Shown: in pieces, positions 47,576-58,099 of the stretch | How the letters are laid out: every line of letters starts with the position of its first letter | Numbering within the stretch: position 1 is the stretch's first letter | From: Caprella mutica | Taxonomy: Eukaryota > Arthropoda > Malacostraca > Amphipoda > Caprellidae | Assembly: GCA_947561585.1 (NCBI GenBank) | Contig: CANNZV010001043.1 | Coordinates: 1 to 64,000, forward strand | Reading direction: 5' to 3' | DNA: 64,000 nt | Position numbers and translations under genes: made by a program | The notes under the pieces: model-generated | Databases searched by the model: none | What the model was told of the DNA's origin: nothing | The model's input: the letters and a program-made list of their open reading frames with translations, nothing else

Positions 47576-48833
47576 AGGTTAAGTCAGAAATAAACAGCTA
47601 ATGTAACTGAAACACTTGATCGAGTGTCACGTAGAGAATTTATTTATTTTGCTTATTTCTAATTCGATTTTCAATTAATCGACAATATTTAACTGTGAAT
47701 TATCGGAATTGGTAAAGTTCAAAATATATTCCGTGAACCCGAAAATCATATGGTATGAAAATGCATCATGATGATCCCCTTCAAAACATTATTTATTTAA
47801 GTTAGGAAACTTTATTACTCAATGCTGATTTTATTAATTTTGTTTCATTATGTTACTGTTACAGTTACAGTTTTTCATTTTATTGAGGCTGACAAGAATA
47901 CAGGTAAAGTTCGTACAGCAGACAGTAAATGTACCGGAAAAAGTGGTCGTTCGTTATACCAATCAATGGACGCTATACACAACTGAGGTTTTACTTCAGT
48001 TGTTGATTTAAACTTTGAAAGTTTTCTTTAACAGCATTTCAAAGAAACGCCAATGAAAGTAAACAATTTCAGAATGTTATATATGAAAAATTTAATGGAA
48101 ATTGTATAAAATTTATATTTACTTTTATAAATGTACGAAATAATAATTTAGGTATAACTACGTCTACATGTAGTATAGAATATGATAGAGAGGGTAATAT
48201 TTTCAACTTCACTTTCACACATAAATATTTATGTAGATGCAAACTAATATACATAACACATATAATAATTTTCAATTCAACTGATCACAATATAAAAAGA
48301 ATATATAAAAATTCATTCCTTTCCATGATTCTTATTTTCGTGCTTGGTCAACAATGTATCCAAAATAGAACTGAACATATCACTTGTTACTGCGTCTTCT
48401 TCGACAGCACAGAAGTTCTGCTTCTGCTTATCTGCCAAGTCTAACAATTCGGAAAAATAGTTTCACCTATTTTTTTATTTCTAAAGGATTTTTCTAATCA
48501 AAGAAAATGGATAGAAAAAGGTTAACAAAATCAAATTACTGAGGGTCAGAAAATCTATAAATTAATTTTAATTATAAATTGTAATATCTCAGAATATAAT
48601 AAATATATGAATAGATAATTGGTAGACGAATAAAACATATTTCAAACCTATATGTTCAAAGAGGTCGTTGTAGGAGATGCGTGTCTCCTAGAACGGGCAA
48701 TTTTTGTCCTTTGTAGGTGGTGTCCGTTATGAGAACGTCCTATATACGAGCTTTACCTGTATATAGCTAGTTTAACAAAGATCTATAAATCATCAATGAT
48801 AATAAATTTTCAATCACAAACATTGAAACCGAA
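47576..48833. other. Intergenic, no gene seen
   Basis: AT-rich sequence between the MITE and the next transposon remnant. Nothing recognisable. Short open frames lack any supporting motif. Confidence 0.45.
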
Positions 48834-49558
48834 GGGTGTACAATTGTAATGTTCCGCATCCTAAACTTAAATAATTTCCTTAATATCAATTTGATTTGAA
48901 TTCGGTTGGGTTTAGAACTATCTCAAGACTTCAGAATTTTACTATTTAGGTTTATATTCCACTTATACTATGCATTATATTTCAGTAGAGACTAAATTTA
49001 GACAGGTCTGGAATGAGATCAGAATGTTAAGCAACATTTCAAGGTTATTGCTGAAATATTTGACTGATTTTGTTCTTCAACTCACTGATGAAACTATCAG
49101 GTGGAGTTTAGTAAACTGTACTATTAATGAATCCCCCATAAAAAGAAATCACGAGGTGTAAGATCAGATAATCTTGGGGGCCTTTTACTGTTTTTTTCCC
49201 AATCCACCTGTTTAGAAACATTTCATTCAGCCACAGTCCGACAGTTCTTAACCAATGAGCTGGGACTCCATCTTGCATAAAGAAAACAATTTAAATATGC
49301 TAAAAATCGAAAGCAGGCCAAAAGTCAGACTGGAGTAAATAGAGATAATATTCCCATTTACATTCATACCAATGAACACTGAGTTGTACATCACCCCATA
49401 TCCTATATGGTCGCCCATACGCGGTTCTCTTTGGGTAATTATTTAATAAATATAATTCTAAAGTTTTGAAATTCTTTTAAAACCAAATTAATTCAAATGG
49501 AACCGATATTAAAGGAGTTTTTTAAGTTTTTAATATGAAGCAATACGATTGTACACCC
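48834..49558 (-). mobile_element. TIR element with a transposase remnant, upstream of GR-D
   Basis: Ends GGGTGTACAATTGTAATGTT (left) and, reverse-complemented, GGGTGTACAATCGTATTGCT (right). On the minus strand about 49292-49130 reads VFFMQDGVPAHWLRTVGLWL, NEMFLNRWIG, a catalytic-core fragment of the insect mariner-like type (QDGxPxH, then RWIG), followed by frame-broken traces of the SPD and DFFLWG region. About 725 bp, non-functional. It ends 168 bp before the GR-D start. Confidence 0.65.
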
Positions 49559-49725
49559 ATACTTTAATTGATTATCCATAAACACAAAGAGAATATTAGT
49601 AAATATGTACACTGACACGAGGAGCGAATGGATCAATTCAGACATTCACATTCTAGAATTCTTGGCGATAAGAAGTTTGAATAGAAAGTGAACCGTTAAC
49701 TACATACTAATCTCACAGAATAACG

Positions 49726-52122
49726 ATGTTCAGGTATTTTCTTGTTTTTCTCCGTTATTATGGCTTGTATCCACATAAAGGCAACTCTGACGATCAAGGA
49801 AGGACTAAATTTAAGAAGCATTCCCTACCGTTCATCCTCTACTCGATGTGTATTTATCTAACTAAATGGAGTTTCAATTTTGCAATGAGTAAATTTGGAG
49901 CTGCGTACTTCGATTTGAGGTATGGCAAATTTGTAAAAATATTCATTATTCTTTGGTCTGATAGCTACGTGTTCTTCAGCTTCATCAACGAAATCTTTTT
50001 CCTCTACCACCATAAAAAGTTTAAGAAATTATGTTCTCAAATACTTCGCTTGGAAAGATATCATGGAAGTAAATTAACCAGAAAGCAGATTTCCTACCTC
50101 ACCATCCAATTACTTAATGTATCTTCCAATTGTTTATTCGTTTCGATGAGCGATAATTTTTATGGAGGGATGTCCTATTTTGTCGAATATTTACCGATTT
50201 CCAATATCTTAATACGACAAACGATTGGATTTTACTGCACGAACATTTGTGCTATGACAATCAAAACGCTCATTCCGTTTCAAAAGTTGAATCGACAGCT
50301 ACCGAAAGCTAGAAAAAGAATACTTTGTCACGCAGTGAAAAAACTGAAGGAAATCAACCGAACTACCTCCCTTCTTATGGAAATACAGGGACCAAACATT
50401 CTGTTAGACCTGCTCTACGCAATGATTGGATTCATATCTGCCCTCTACTTCTCTTTCCTCTTCAGTGGAACATGGAGCAGTCAGAAATACTTCAATTCAA
50501 TAACATTCACCTTTCAAATGGTACTATATTCCGTCGCATATTCAGAATATACGACAATGATGTCAACCGAGGTACTAACGTCAAAGATATTATACTACAG
50601 TAAGATACACCACTCTCGCAAATTTGTGTTTCAAAAGTGCGTTGTGGTGCCATCTGGATTCGAAAGCGGGAACTAAGAGAAACAATAACATTTGATCTTG
50701 ATCAAAACATTGAAACTTTCAGTATTCAGGCAGTAGTTATAAATATATATTAAGGCTATATGGTAATGGTGTAGTTATTGAATTAATTCCATATTTCATG
50801 TGTGTAAACTTTGATGTGCAATGTTTTGATCAGCACCAAAGTCACCAAATTTTGTTGTTGCTTTAGTTCCCGCTTTCAAATCCAGATGGCGCTTTTTAAA
50901 ACAGAAAATTCTGAGATTTGTCTATCTTACTGTTTTTTAATATCTTAACTTACATTGTGCAAAAAGAACTATTGTAGAGAATTAACCAGTCCAACTATAT
51001 ATTAATTGAAAGGCTTTTTCTATTGTTTTTTTCTCAGAAAGAAAATGGTTTTTAGTCTCTGGAAAATTGTATACTGGAAGATCCTACAATCAGAGAGTTG
51101 GTGGAGGTTAGATTTACTTGATTTGGTGTGAATTTCATTAATTCCTGAACTTTTCTAGTTCTTTATGAATAATTCTCTCTGACAAAACAAATTTATTCTA
51201 ATTTGCATTATGGATTGTCTTTGGAAATATTCATTATGCATTTTTTAACGCTACTTTCAGTTTCGGAGGATAGGGCTAGGATTATTTCTAATTTTCTTCA
51301 ATTATTAAATCTATAATAATCACTAAAGCTCGATTTATTGTAATATCAACAGACCCAATTTATCAGAAAGACCTTGGAGCAACATCTTCAGCTCAAATTT
51401 TTTTCATATGCAGTTCTCGACAGGGGAATCCTCATGTCAGTAAGTAAGGTTGATGTCAATGAAAATGTTAGTTTTAACACTTGATGACGCGATCTGATGT
51501 AATGAGATCAAAACTGGATTTAACAATGTTAAATTTTCTCCGACTTTGTTCTGTGTAACAATAATTAATTACATTAACAAATCGACTACCTACTAATTTT
51601 CTAAATTTCAACTGAAAAAGAAAGTTGAATATGCTTTACTGCTTGAATAGATCGATCTAAGAGAAATTTAAGTTAAACGTGTAATTTTGCTCTTAAAAAT
51701 CGTTAATTTTGGTAGTTTAGATCCATTTTTTCTGAAAAATATCTGCAGCATTATAAAAAAGTATAGTATATTAAATTATAATATACATTTAGTTTGAATT
51801 TGCAATACTATATTTCTAGGATATAGTATTAACTACTTGTAGATAGTTCATGTAATATACATAAATCTAGGTACGGTAGTATATATGCATACTACTGACA
51901 TCTAAGTTAAATGAATGTATATTTTGAAGTTGTTCTAACCATGATGTTGTATTAGGTATTGTAAATAATGATTTTCAATATAATACTACCTAACTTTTCA
52001 CCCTACTACATATGTTCCAGATGCTTTCGCAAACCATTTCTTACCTAGTTCTCTCGATCCAACTCATCAGCTTGACTCCTGCAGACAAAATCACAAACTA
52101 CCTTGAAGATTCTCCAATTTGA
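49726..52122 (+). CDS. Gustatory-receptor-like chemoreceptor GR-D, with an in-frame TAG in exon 2
   Basis: Exons by alignment with the paralogues: 49726-50571, 51038-51106 (or 51056-51106), 51353-51439 and 52021-52122, phase 0. It begins MFRYFLVFLRYYGLYPHKGN. Membrane-like parts include FSFLFSGTWS and LLMEIQGPNILLDLLYAMIG. With the conserved 69-nt exon 2 the sixth codon is TAG (51053-51055), giving KENGF-stop-SLENCILED; in GR-E this position is Gln. The TAG ends in AG after a T-rich run, so splicing at 51055 would drop six codons and keep frame, giving about 361 residues. Exon 3 has LKFFSYAVLDRGILMS and exon 4 SYLVLSIQL. The donor GAG/GTACTA is weak, and a MITE begins 10 bp into intron 1. It is a sister of GR-E. 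It may be a functional allele by acceptor shift, a pseudogene, or polymorphic. Confidence 0.75.
50581..50947. mobile_element. MITE, CAAAGATATTATA family, copy 2 (intron 1 of GR-D)
   Basis: Left end CAAAGATATTATACTACAGT with GTAAGATACACC following; the right end near 50932-50947 is the inverted partner (GTCTATCTTACTG). It shares GTGCGTTGTGG(T/C)GCCATCTGGAT and AAAGCGGGAACTA with copy 1. It starts only about 10 bp after the exon 1 donor. Confidence 0.78.
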
Positions 52123-52401
52123 AATACAACTTCAATTCGTTTTACCCAAGGAATATTAACTTCTAGGTAGAGTATAGTGCAGGTTCGTATCAAGATGAAT
52201 TACAGTTTAGTTGCGAAAGACGCTTTGGTGACCCGGAAACGGAATAATTATTTTTAAATAGAAACAAGGTGTGTTGTTCATTCTTTTTAGAATCGAAAGC
52301 TTTAACTTCGTTTTATTTGACTTAACTGACTGAATTCAGCTTTACCTTGATTATCCTCAAGATATAGTAACTTAGAAGGTAGGCTAAATACCTTGATACG
52401 A

Positions 52402-52665
52402 GGTTTAAACTCTTCTGCTCATAAACAAATACTCACATGCGAACGCAATTCTGGGACCCTGCAATATCACATTACATTCTCTATATACTAGCGGGTTAAA
52501 TTGTTATTTGTATATAAGGATTTTGCAATGGTTGTTGGTGCAGTGTACGTATGCCATGAAAGAAGTGTTTAACCAGCTGTAGAGTATTTAATCTAATATT
52601 GCAGGGCATCCAGAAGTGCATTCGTATGTGCGTATTTGTTTATGCGCAGAAGTGTCTAAAACTCG
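52402..52665. mobile_element. Palindromic MITE, arms about 100 bp
   Basis: Left arm 52402-52500 and right arm 52565-52665 are inverted: CTTCTGCTCATAAACAAATA against, reverse-complemented, CTTCTGCGCATAAACAAATA, and both have CCCTGCAATAT. Lies between GR-D and GR-E. Non-coding. Confidence 0.75.
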
Positions 52666-53596
52666 TATTTTTTTATTTGGAAATTTGGAAAATTATTCTA
52701 GAAATAATTTTTTTCACTAATACATATATAAGCCAATAAAAATAGAGGAGGAAGAATTTAGAGAAGAAATTAGGTAACCTAGCTTGTTTGTACCAAACTA
52801 GCTGGTTAAGAAACTACTTTTCACAGGAGGTTTCGTTAATTAAGAAGTTTTTGATCTGCAGTCTACGTCCAACTGAAAAGTGTGGTTTAAATAAAAGAAA
52901 CTTATCAATTCTGTTAACCTCAAACTTTGAAATAAAATATAAAAAAATTATCTTGTTAATACTGTTCATTGTTCGATGGTATTCATTTATAATCTAAAAA
53001 ATGTATAGTATAACGATTCAATTTCTTTCACTTTTCACTAAAGCGTATTTAGGTTTTCTTACATTTTTTTAAGTTTCAGCACTTTTTCAATGACAAATAA
53101 AAATGCATAGATATAAATCTGGAGAGTATGTACTTAATCGATCATTCTATATTATGTTTTTTTAGCAATATCCATCTAAAGTATGCAAGAATATTTATTT
53201 GAGTTTCTAATTTTCTGACCTAATTTTTGAATGATACCTACTTCTGGCTTCTTACGATACCTATTTTTCAATAACTAAAGATGGCTGAAGGCATTTAATT
53301 GTATTAAATAGTAGAACTCTAAAATCAAGAATTTGAGAATGATAAATTTCCAAATCTATGCTAATAACGACAATGCAACCTCATACTTAAGTTAATTATA
53401 ATTTATGATCTTGCCGACATTAGCGCCTACCTATATATCAAGTAGGCGCTATTAATGTTAAAACTCATCAATTCATAATTTATCTATGACAATAAGCTCA
53501 ACAACCATTTGGCTGATATTTTTTAACGAGGGTTGAATTAAGTGAGAAAGCGACATGTTAACTATGATTATTGTTGTATTATTTTAACTCTTTCTT

Positions 53597-54396
53597 GCTG
53601 GGAAGATTACCAATCTCTATAATAGTATCACAGTAGCTTAGCATCAATGACCGACATAGGATCTGTACGTCTGTCGGGTCTCACCTGGTAGGTGTGGTCA
53701 TGGACGGGTTTCATGGTGATTAAATGCTGACTAAATCAGTTCAAAATGTTACCACTTGAAACTCATTGCAAATTTTCCGGGATATCCCCATGTATCATTG
53801 AAAATAATTACCAGACATTTGCAGTGGTGGGTGTCCCTGCCAAACTCACCCAAATTGACCTCGGCCAAAATCATTATTTGGGGTTATTCTGAGAACAAGT
53901 TTGAAGTGTTAACCTTTTGAACAGGTCTAGCCTGATTTTGGAAGTGGTCAATTTGGGTACGTCTATCAGAGGCGATTTTCATCACTGAAATCGTCTGGGT
54001 TTATGCTGAAGTTTTTCAACAAATTTCAAGAGGTAAACTTACCAGCTGATTCAGCCCATATTTAACTACCACAAAAGAACATTACCCGGCAAAAGTACAG
54101 AACCTAGGTCGGTCATTGGTGCTAGATACTGTGATAGGGTCACACAGGTAAATTGCGGCCCTTTAATTTTCAATTGCAGCCCTCTCATGAGAGTTTCTAA
54201 AACATCCTGAACTTAAATTACATTAAAATGTTGCATAGGTATCAAAAGAAGCGCAGTACATGCTATAATTTACTAATTTAAGTTTTTAACGAGTGTTTTG
54301 AAGCTATGATGTTTCTGTTGTTAGATGCTGCAGTAAGTTAGGGTGCCGCAATTTACCTGTTTGACCCTACTATTAGAAACTGGTAATCTTCCCAGC
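53597..54396. mobile_element. Inverted-repeat element interrupted by a MITE
   Basis: Left arm 53597-53668 (GCTGGGAAGATTACCA, TAATAGTATCACAGTA, CAATGACCGAC) is matched by an inverted right arm that is split: 54090-54134 and 54370-54396. The split is the MITE at 54135-54369. Spacer about 420 bp, no open frame of note. Confidence 0.75.
54135..54369. mobile_element. MITE, AGGGTCAAGCAGG family, copy d
   Basis: Ends TAGGGTCACACAGGTAAATT and AATTTACCTGTTTGACCCTA. The interior is the reverse complement of copy b (GTATCAAAAGAAGCGC). TA is duplicated at the edges, as shown by the intact opposite arm of the host inverted repeat. Confidence 0.85.
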
Positions 54397-54915
54397 TAGA
54401 CTAACCCTTTTGGCTTCAAATTTTTAAATATTTTCAAATTAGTCGTCGTGTATCCAGAACAATTTTAAAATATCTACCAGCATCACAATTAGTAAAGACT
54501 ATTTTTGAAAATGTGGAATTAGTAAATTGTTAAAAATCATTACGGATACACTTTTCTATACCTACCTTATATTCATTTAATTTAGTTAGAGATCAATTTG
54601 TCAATTTAATCAGGAAATATATAGTTGTGCAGGCATCACTATCCCCAATCGAACAAAGATAAACGAATAATTTGATAAATTAAGCAAATGTTTACTTTAG
54701 AAGCTCAAATATTGGATCGATATCGTTGCCTTGTTGGTTGAAATTAAATGATTAGAAGCACAAGAGTTTGTATATTAATTTATTACTTTATATTATTCTG
54801 ACATCGAAATTCGTATGATCAGGTGCTTCTTTTTATTGCATTGAAACTGCTTATAAATTAATTCAGTGAAATCGAATAACCGGATGAGAGTACATCGAAG
54901 TTCTGATTTTCCAAA

Positions 54916-57263
54916 ATGTTGCGCGGATTTCTATCTTTCCTTCGTTTCTGGGGATTTTACTCAAAAACCAATGAAACTTTAAAGCATCCAAAGAAGTTAA
55001 CGTTTTCAGTGTTTTCCTGTCTGTATATGATCGGTATCATCATTATCAAATGGAGTGTAATAATCTCTGTTGCAAGAAAATCAGATAATAATATGATACC
55101 CTCGAAATTTGAAGCCATTTTTAAAATTCTCTGGTCAGATTGCTATTTTTTGTTGGCATTTTTAGGCGAAATAACATTCATTATAAGACACAAAAAGTTC
55201 AAACTGTTGTGTAGAAAGATCTTAAGAAATCAAAATACTTTTAAGGATTTAGGTAAAGATTCTTGGAAATTAACAAGGTTACAAACTGCCTACCTTGCTT
55301 ATCAAATAATGGCAACTCTTTTGAAATCGTGCAGCAAATTCTTGCAACCTAGAGATTTTGAATCGGTGGTGTTGTTGATTCGATACATACCCTTGTACAA
55401 CATCATGATTCATCAAACTGTTGGATTTTGCTGTACGAACACATACGGTGTAATCGTCAAAAACTTCATACCGTACAAAGAACTGTACAGACAGGATATG
55501 AACACTAAGAAAGACACATTGTCTCTTGCTGCAAAACAACTAAAGAAGATTAACAAGATGGTATCACTCCTCATGGAAATTCAGGGCCCGTTCATAATTT
55601 TCGACCTAATTTACGCAATGATCGGACTCATTTCAAGCATGTACTTCATTTTCCTCTTTGGTGGCACTCGTACCATTCATTATTACTTGGTTATGCTGAG
55701 TTCATCTTCACAACTGTTACTTTATTCGATAGCATATTCAGAGTACCCAACGAGAATGTCCTATGACGTGAGTTTATCTTTATTGAGAAGTGCTGTGTAC
55801 CCATAATTATAAATATTGATTTATTTCTATCTACTGTTGCAGAAAGAACATGCTTCTCAATGTCTGGAAAATTATATTCTAGCAGATCCTTCGGTGAAAG
55901 ACATGGTAGAAGTAAGATTTCGATTTATAAGAATGCATATGAGTAATTCAATATTTTGATCGTTTATATATATATACCTGAAAAGATATAAAGGAGTTAG
56001 TTCAGTAGGATGTTTAACATTGTTAGTTAGGAATTAGGTTGATATAGTTGATCATAAGGTGGTACATTGTGACACCAATGGTACACAGAAGGTGATACAG
56101 TGTCCATACCTACTTATACTCTTGACTCTGACGTCAAAATGACACCAATGGTACACAGAAGGTGATATAGTGTCCATACCTACTTCTACTCTTGACTCTG
56201 ATTTTTAAATGGTATACTCATTAAATTGCGAAATTTTAGATCACAAAACTGGTTTGAATTCATGTTATTTATAGGAATTTACCTTGTTTTAATATATGAG
56301 AAAAGAATTTTCCAATAGCCTGTACAAATATGGGCTAAATGTCTTCTATAACCACAGACTCAATTCATTCGAAGGATGTTGAAGCAACCTGTACAACTAA
56401 AACTTTCTGCCTATGCTGTTCTGGACAGAGGAACCTTTACGTCTGTAAGAATATTCAGATTCTTTTACCGCGACCGGAAAATTCGTCCACGGAATATTCG
56501 TGTCTTTCTTTCTATTCCAAATTTAAGAAATTGTAACAATTTTCCGTGAACAAATTCTCCGTGGACGGATATTCATTTTATTGAACATCTATATCTATTA
56601 TAGAGTTGATATATATAATATATAGTTCCCTTTAGTTGCATGAAGCATACTTTCACTGTACCTGTTCATCGATTATACTTATATACTTATAATTATATTA
56701 TTTTTTGTATAATTAACATCACAGCTGATGGGAATACATTTAAAACGTGGAATATAATTAATATTTTACTACCAATTAACAATAACCTATTAGTGTAGGG
56801 TGGGACGTGAAGGATGGAAAGATTTTAACTCTCCAGTTCCATGCATCCTCCAATTTTTCTAAATTTGGTGAACTTATAGAGAAATACTACTCTCTTAAAT
56901 GGTATAATCGAAAATTATTTTTTTGTCATTTACATTTACACCCACCCTAAACCTCAGGTAGCAATGATTCTTGGGCCAATGTTGTCCCAATATTGGCCCA
57001 AGAATCACTGCCACCTGTGACTACTCCGTTAATTGAATACTCTTGGCTAGAAATTATATTTTTTTATTTCATCTTGGAAAAAGAAAATAGACGAAGTATA
57101 CATTATAACTTCTAAAGCATTGTTTCTGTTTCAGATGATGACTCAGACCGTTTCCTACATCGTGCTCTCTATCCAACTGGCCAGCATTTCTTTGGAAAAT
57201 ACGAATAAAATTGAGGAAGAAATGTATAATTCAGAGAACCGATTCCAGGTGACAATGTTGTAA
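54916..57263 (+). CDS. Gustatory-receptor-like 7TM chemoreceptor, GR-E
   Basis: Exons 54916-55767, 55843-55911, 56358-56444 and 57135-57263, phase 0 throughout, 378 residues. The start MLRGFLSFLRFWGFYSKTNE aligns with the paralogues. Hydrophobic segments include LYMIGIIIIKWSVIISVA, ILWSDCYFLLAFLGEITFII, FIIFDLIYAMIGLISSMYFI and LLLYSIAYSEYP. Exon 2 is KEHASQCLENYILADPSVKD plus MVE, exon 3 ends LKLSAYAVLDRGTFTS, and exon 4 has SYIVLSIQL, the GR signature with Ser and Leu replacements. The tail is acidic and ends FQVTML; its last four codons and the stop (57249-57263) are the first part of the 22-bp minisatellite that follows. Intron 3 carries a long palindrome. Nearest relative in the window is GR-D. 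Confidence 0.87.
56068..56210. repeat. 70-bp tandem duplication in intron 2 of GR-E
   Basis: GACACCAATGGTACACAGAA occurs at 56071 and again at 56141, and the following text (GTGTCCATACCTACTT, CTCTTGACTCTGA) is repeated with few changes. Period exactly 70 bp, two copies. Confidence 0.85.
56957..57016. repeat. Near-perfect palindrome in the last intron of GR-E
   Basis: The inner arms GATTCTTGGGCCAAT (56966-56980) and ATTGGCCCAAGAATC (56992-57006) are perfect, and the pairing extends outward to AGGTAGCAAT / ACTGCCACCT with two mismatches, about 25 bp per arm around an 11-bp loop. Related sequence lies at 35436-35500. Confidence 0.8.
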
Positions 57264-57970
57264 CAGTATTATGACAATGTTGTAACAGTATTGTGACAAT
57301 GTTGTAACAGTATTGTGACAATGTTGTAACAGTATTATGACAATGTTGTAACAGTATTGGGACAATGTTGTAACAGTATTGTGACAATGTTGTAACAGTA
57401 TTGTGACAATGTTGTAACAGTAATGTGACAATGTTGTAACAGTATTGTGACAATGTTGTAACAGTATTGTGACAATGTTTTAACAGTATTGTGACAATGT
57501 TTTAACAGTATTGTGACAATGTTGTAACAGTATTGTGACAATGTTGTAACAGTATTGTGACAATGTTGTAACAGTATTGGGACAATGTTGTAACAGTATT
57601 GTGACAATGTTGTAACAGTATTGTGACAATGTTGTAACAGTATTGTGACAATGTTGTAACAGTATTGTGACAATGTTGTAACAGTATTGGGACAATGTTG
57701 TAACAGTATTGGGACAATGTTGAAACAGTATTGTGACAATGTTGTAACAGTATTGGGACAATGTTGTAACAGTATTGTGACAATGTTGTAACAGTATTGG
57801 GACAATGTTGTAACAGTATTGTGACTATGTTGTAACAGTATTGTGACAATGTTGTTACAGTATTGACAATGTTGTAACAGTATTGACAATGTTGTAACAG
57901 TATTGTGACAATGTTGTTACAGTATTGTGACAATGTTGTAACAGTATTGTGACAATGTTGTAACAATATT
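57249..57970. repeat. 22-bp minisatellite, GACAATGTTGTAACAGTATT + GT
   Basis: About 33 units with few variants (ATTGGG for ATTGTG, GTTTTAAC, two shortened units near 57860-57900). Minus-strand frames are open because the unit has no stop on that strand; not taken as coding. It starts within the end of the GR-E reading frame and so would lie in its 3' untranslated region. Confidence 0.92.
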
Positions 57971-58099
57971 ATAGCTATAATTATGATAAATATAGTATAG
58001 TAAATATGAACAATCTTTGATCATATTTTACTCATTGTTTAATAATGAGTAGTAATATATGAGAAATACTATGTATTGATTGAATTTATTTTTTATGTT

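Noticed and set aside
31814..57263. Odorant receptor (7tm_6) assignment for the five 7TM genes
   Set aside because: The last exon has the (S/T)YxxxxxQF-like motif and exon 3 the cysteine plus LDR(S/G) pattern typical of gustatory receptors. A phylogeny would settle it.
57335..57966. Minus-strand open frames of 154-184 codons (QYCYNIVTILLQHC repeats)
   Set aside because: Product of the 22-bp minisatellite; two frames are open at once.
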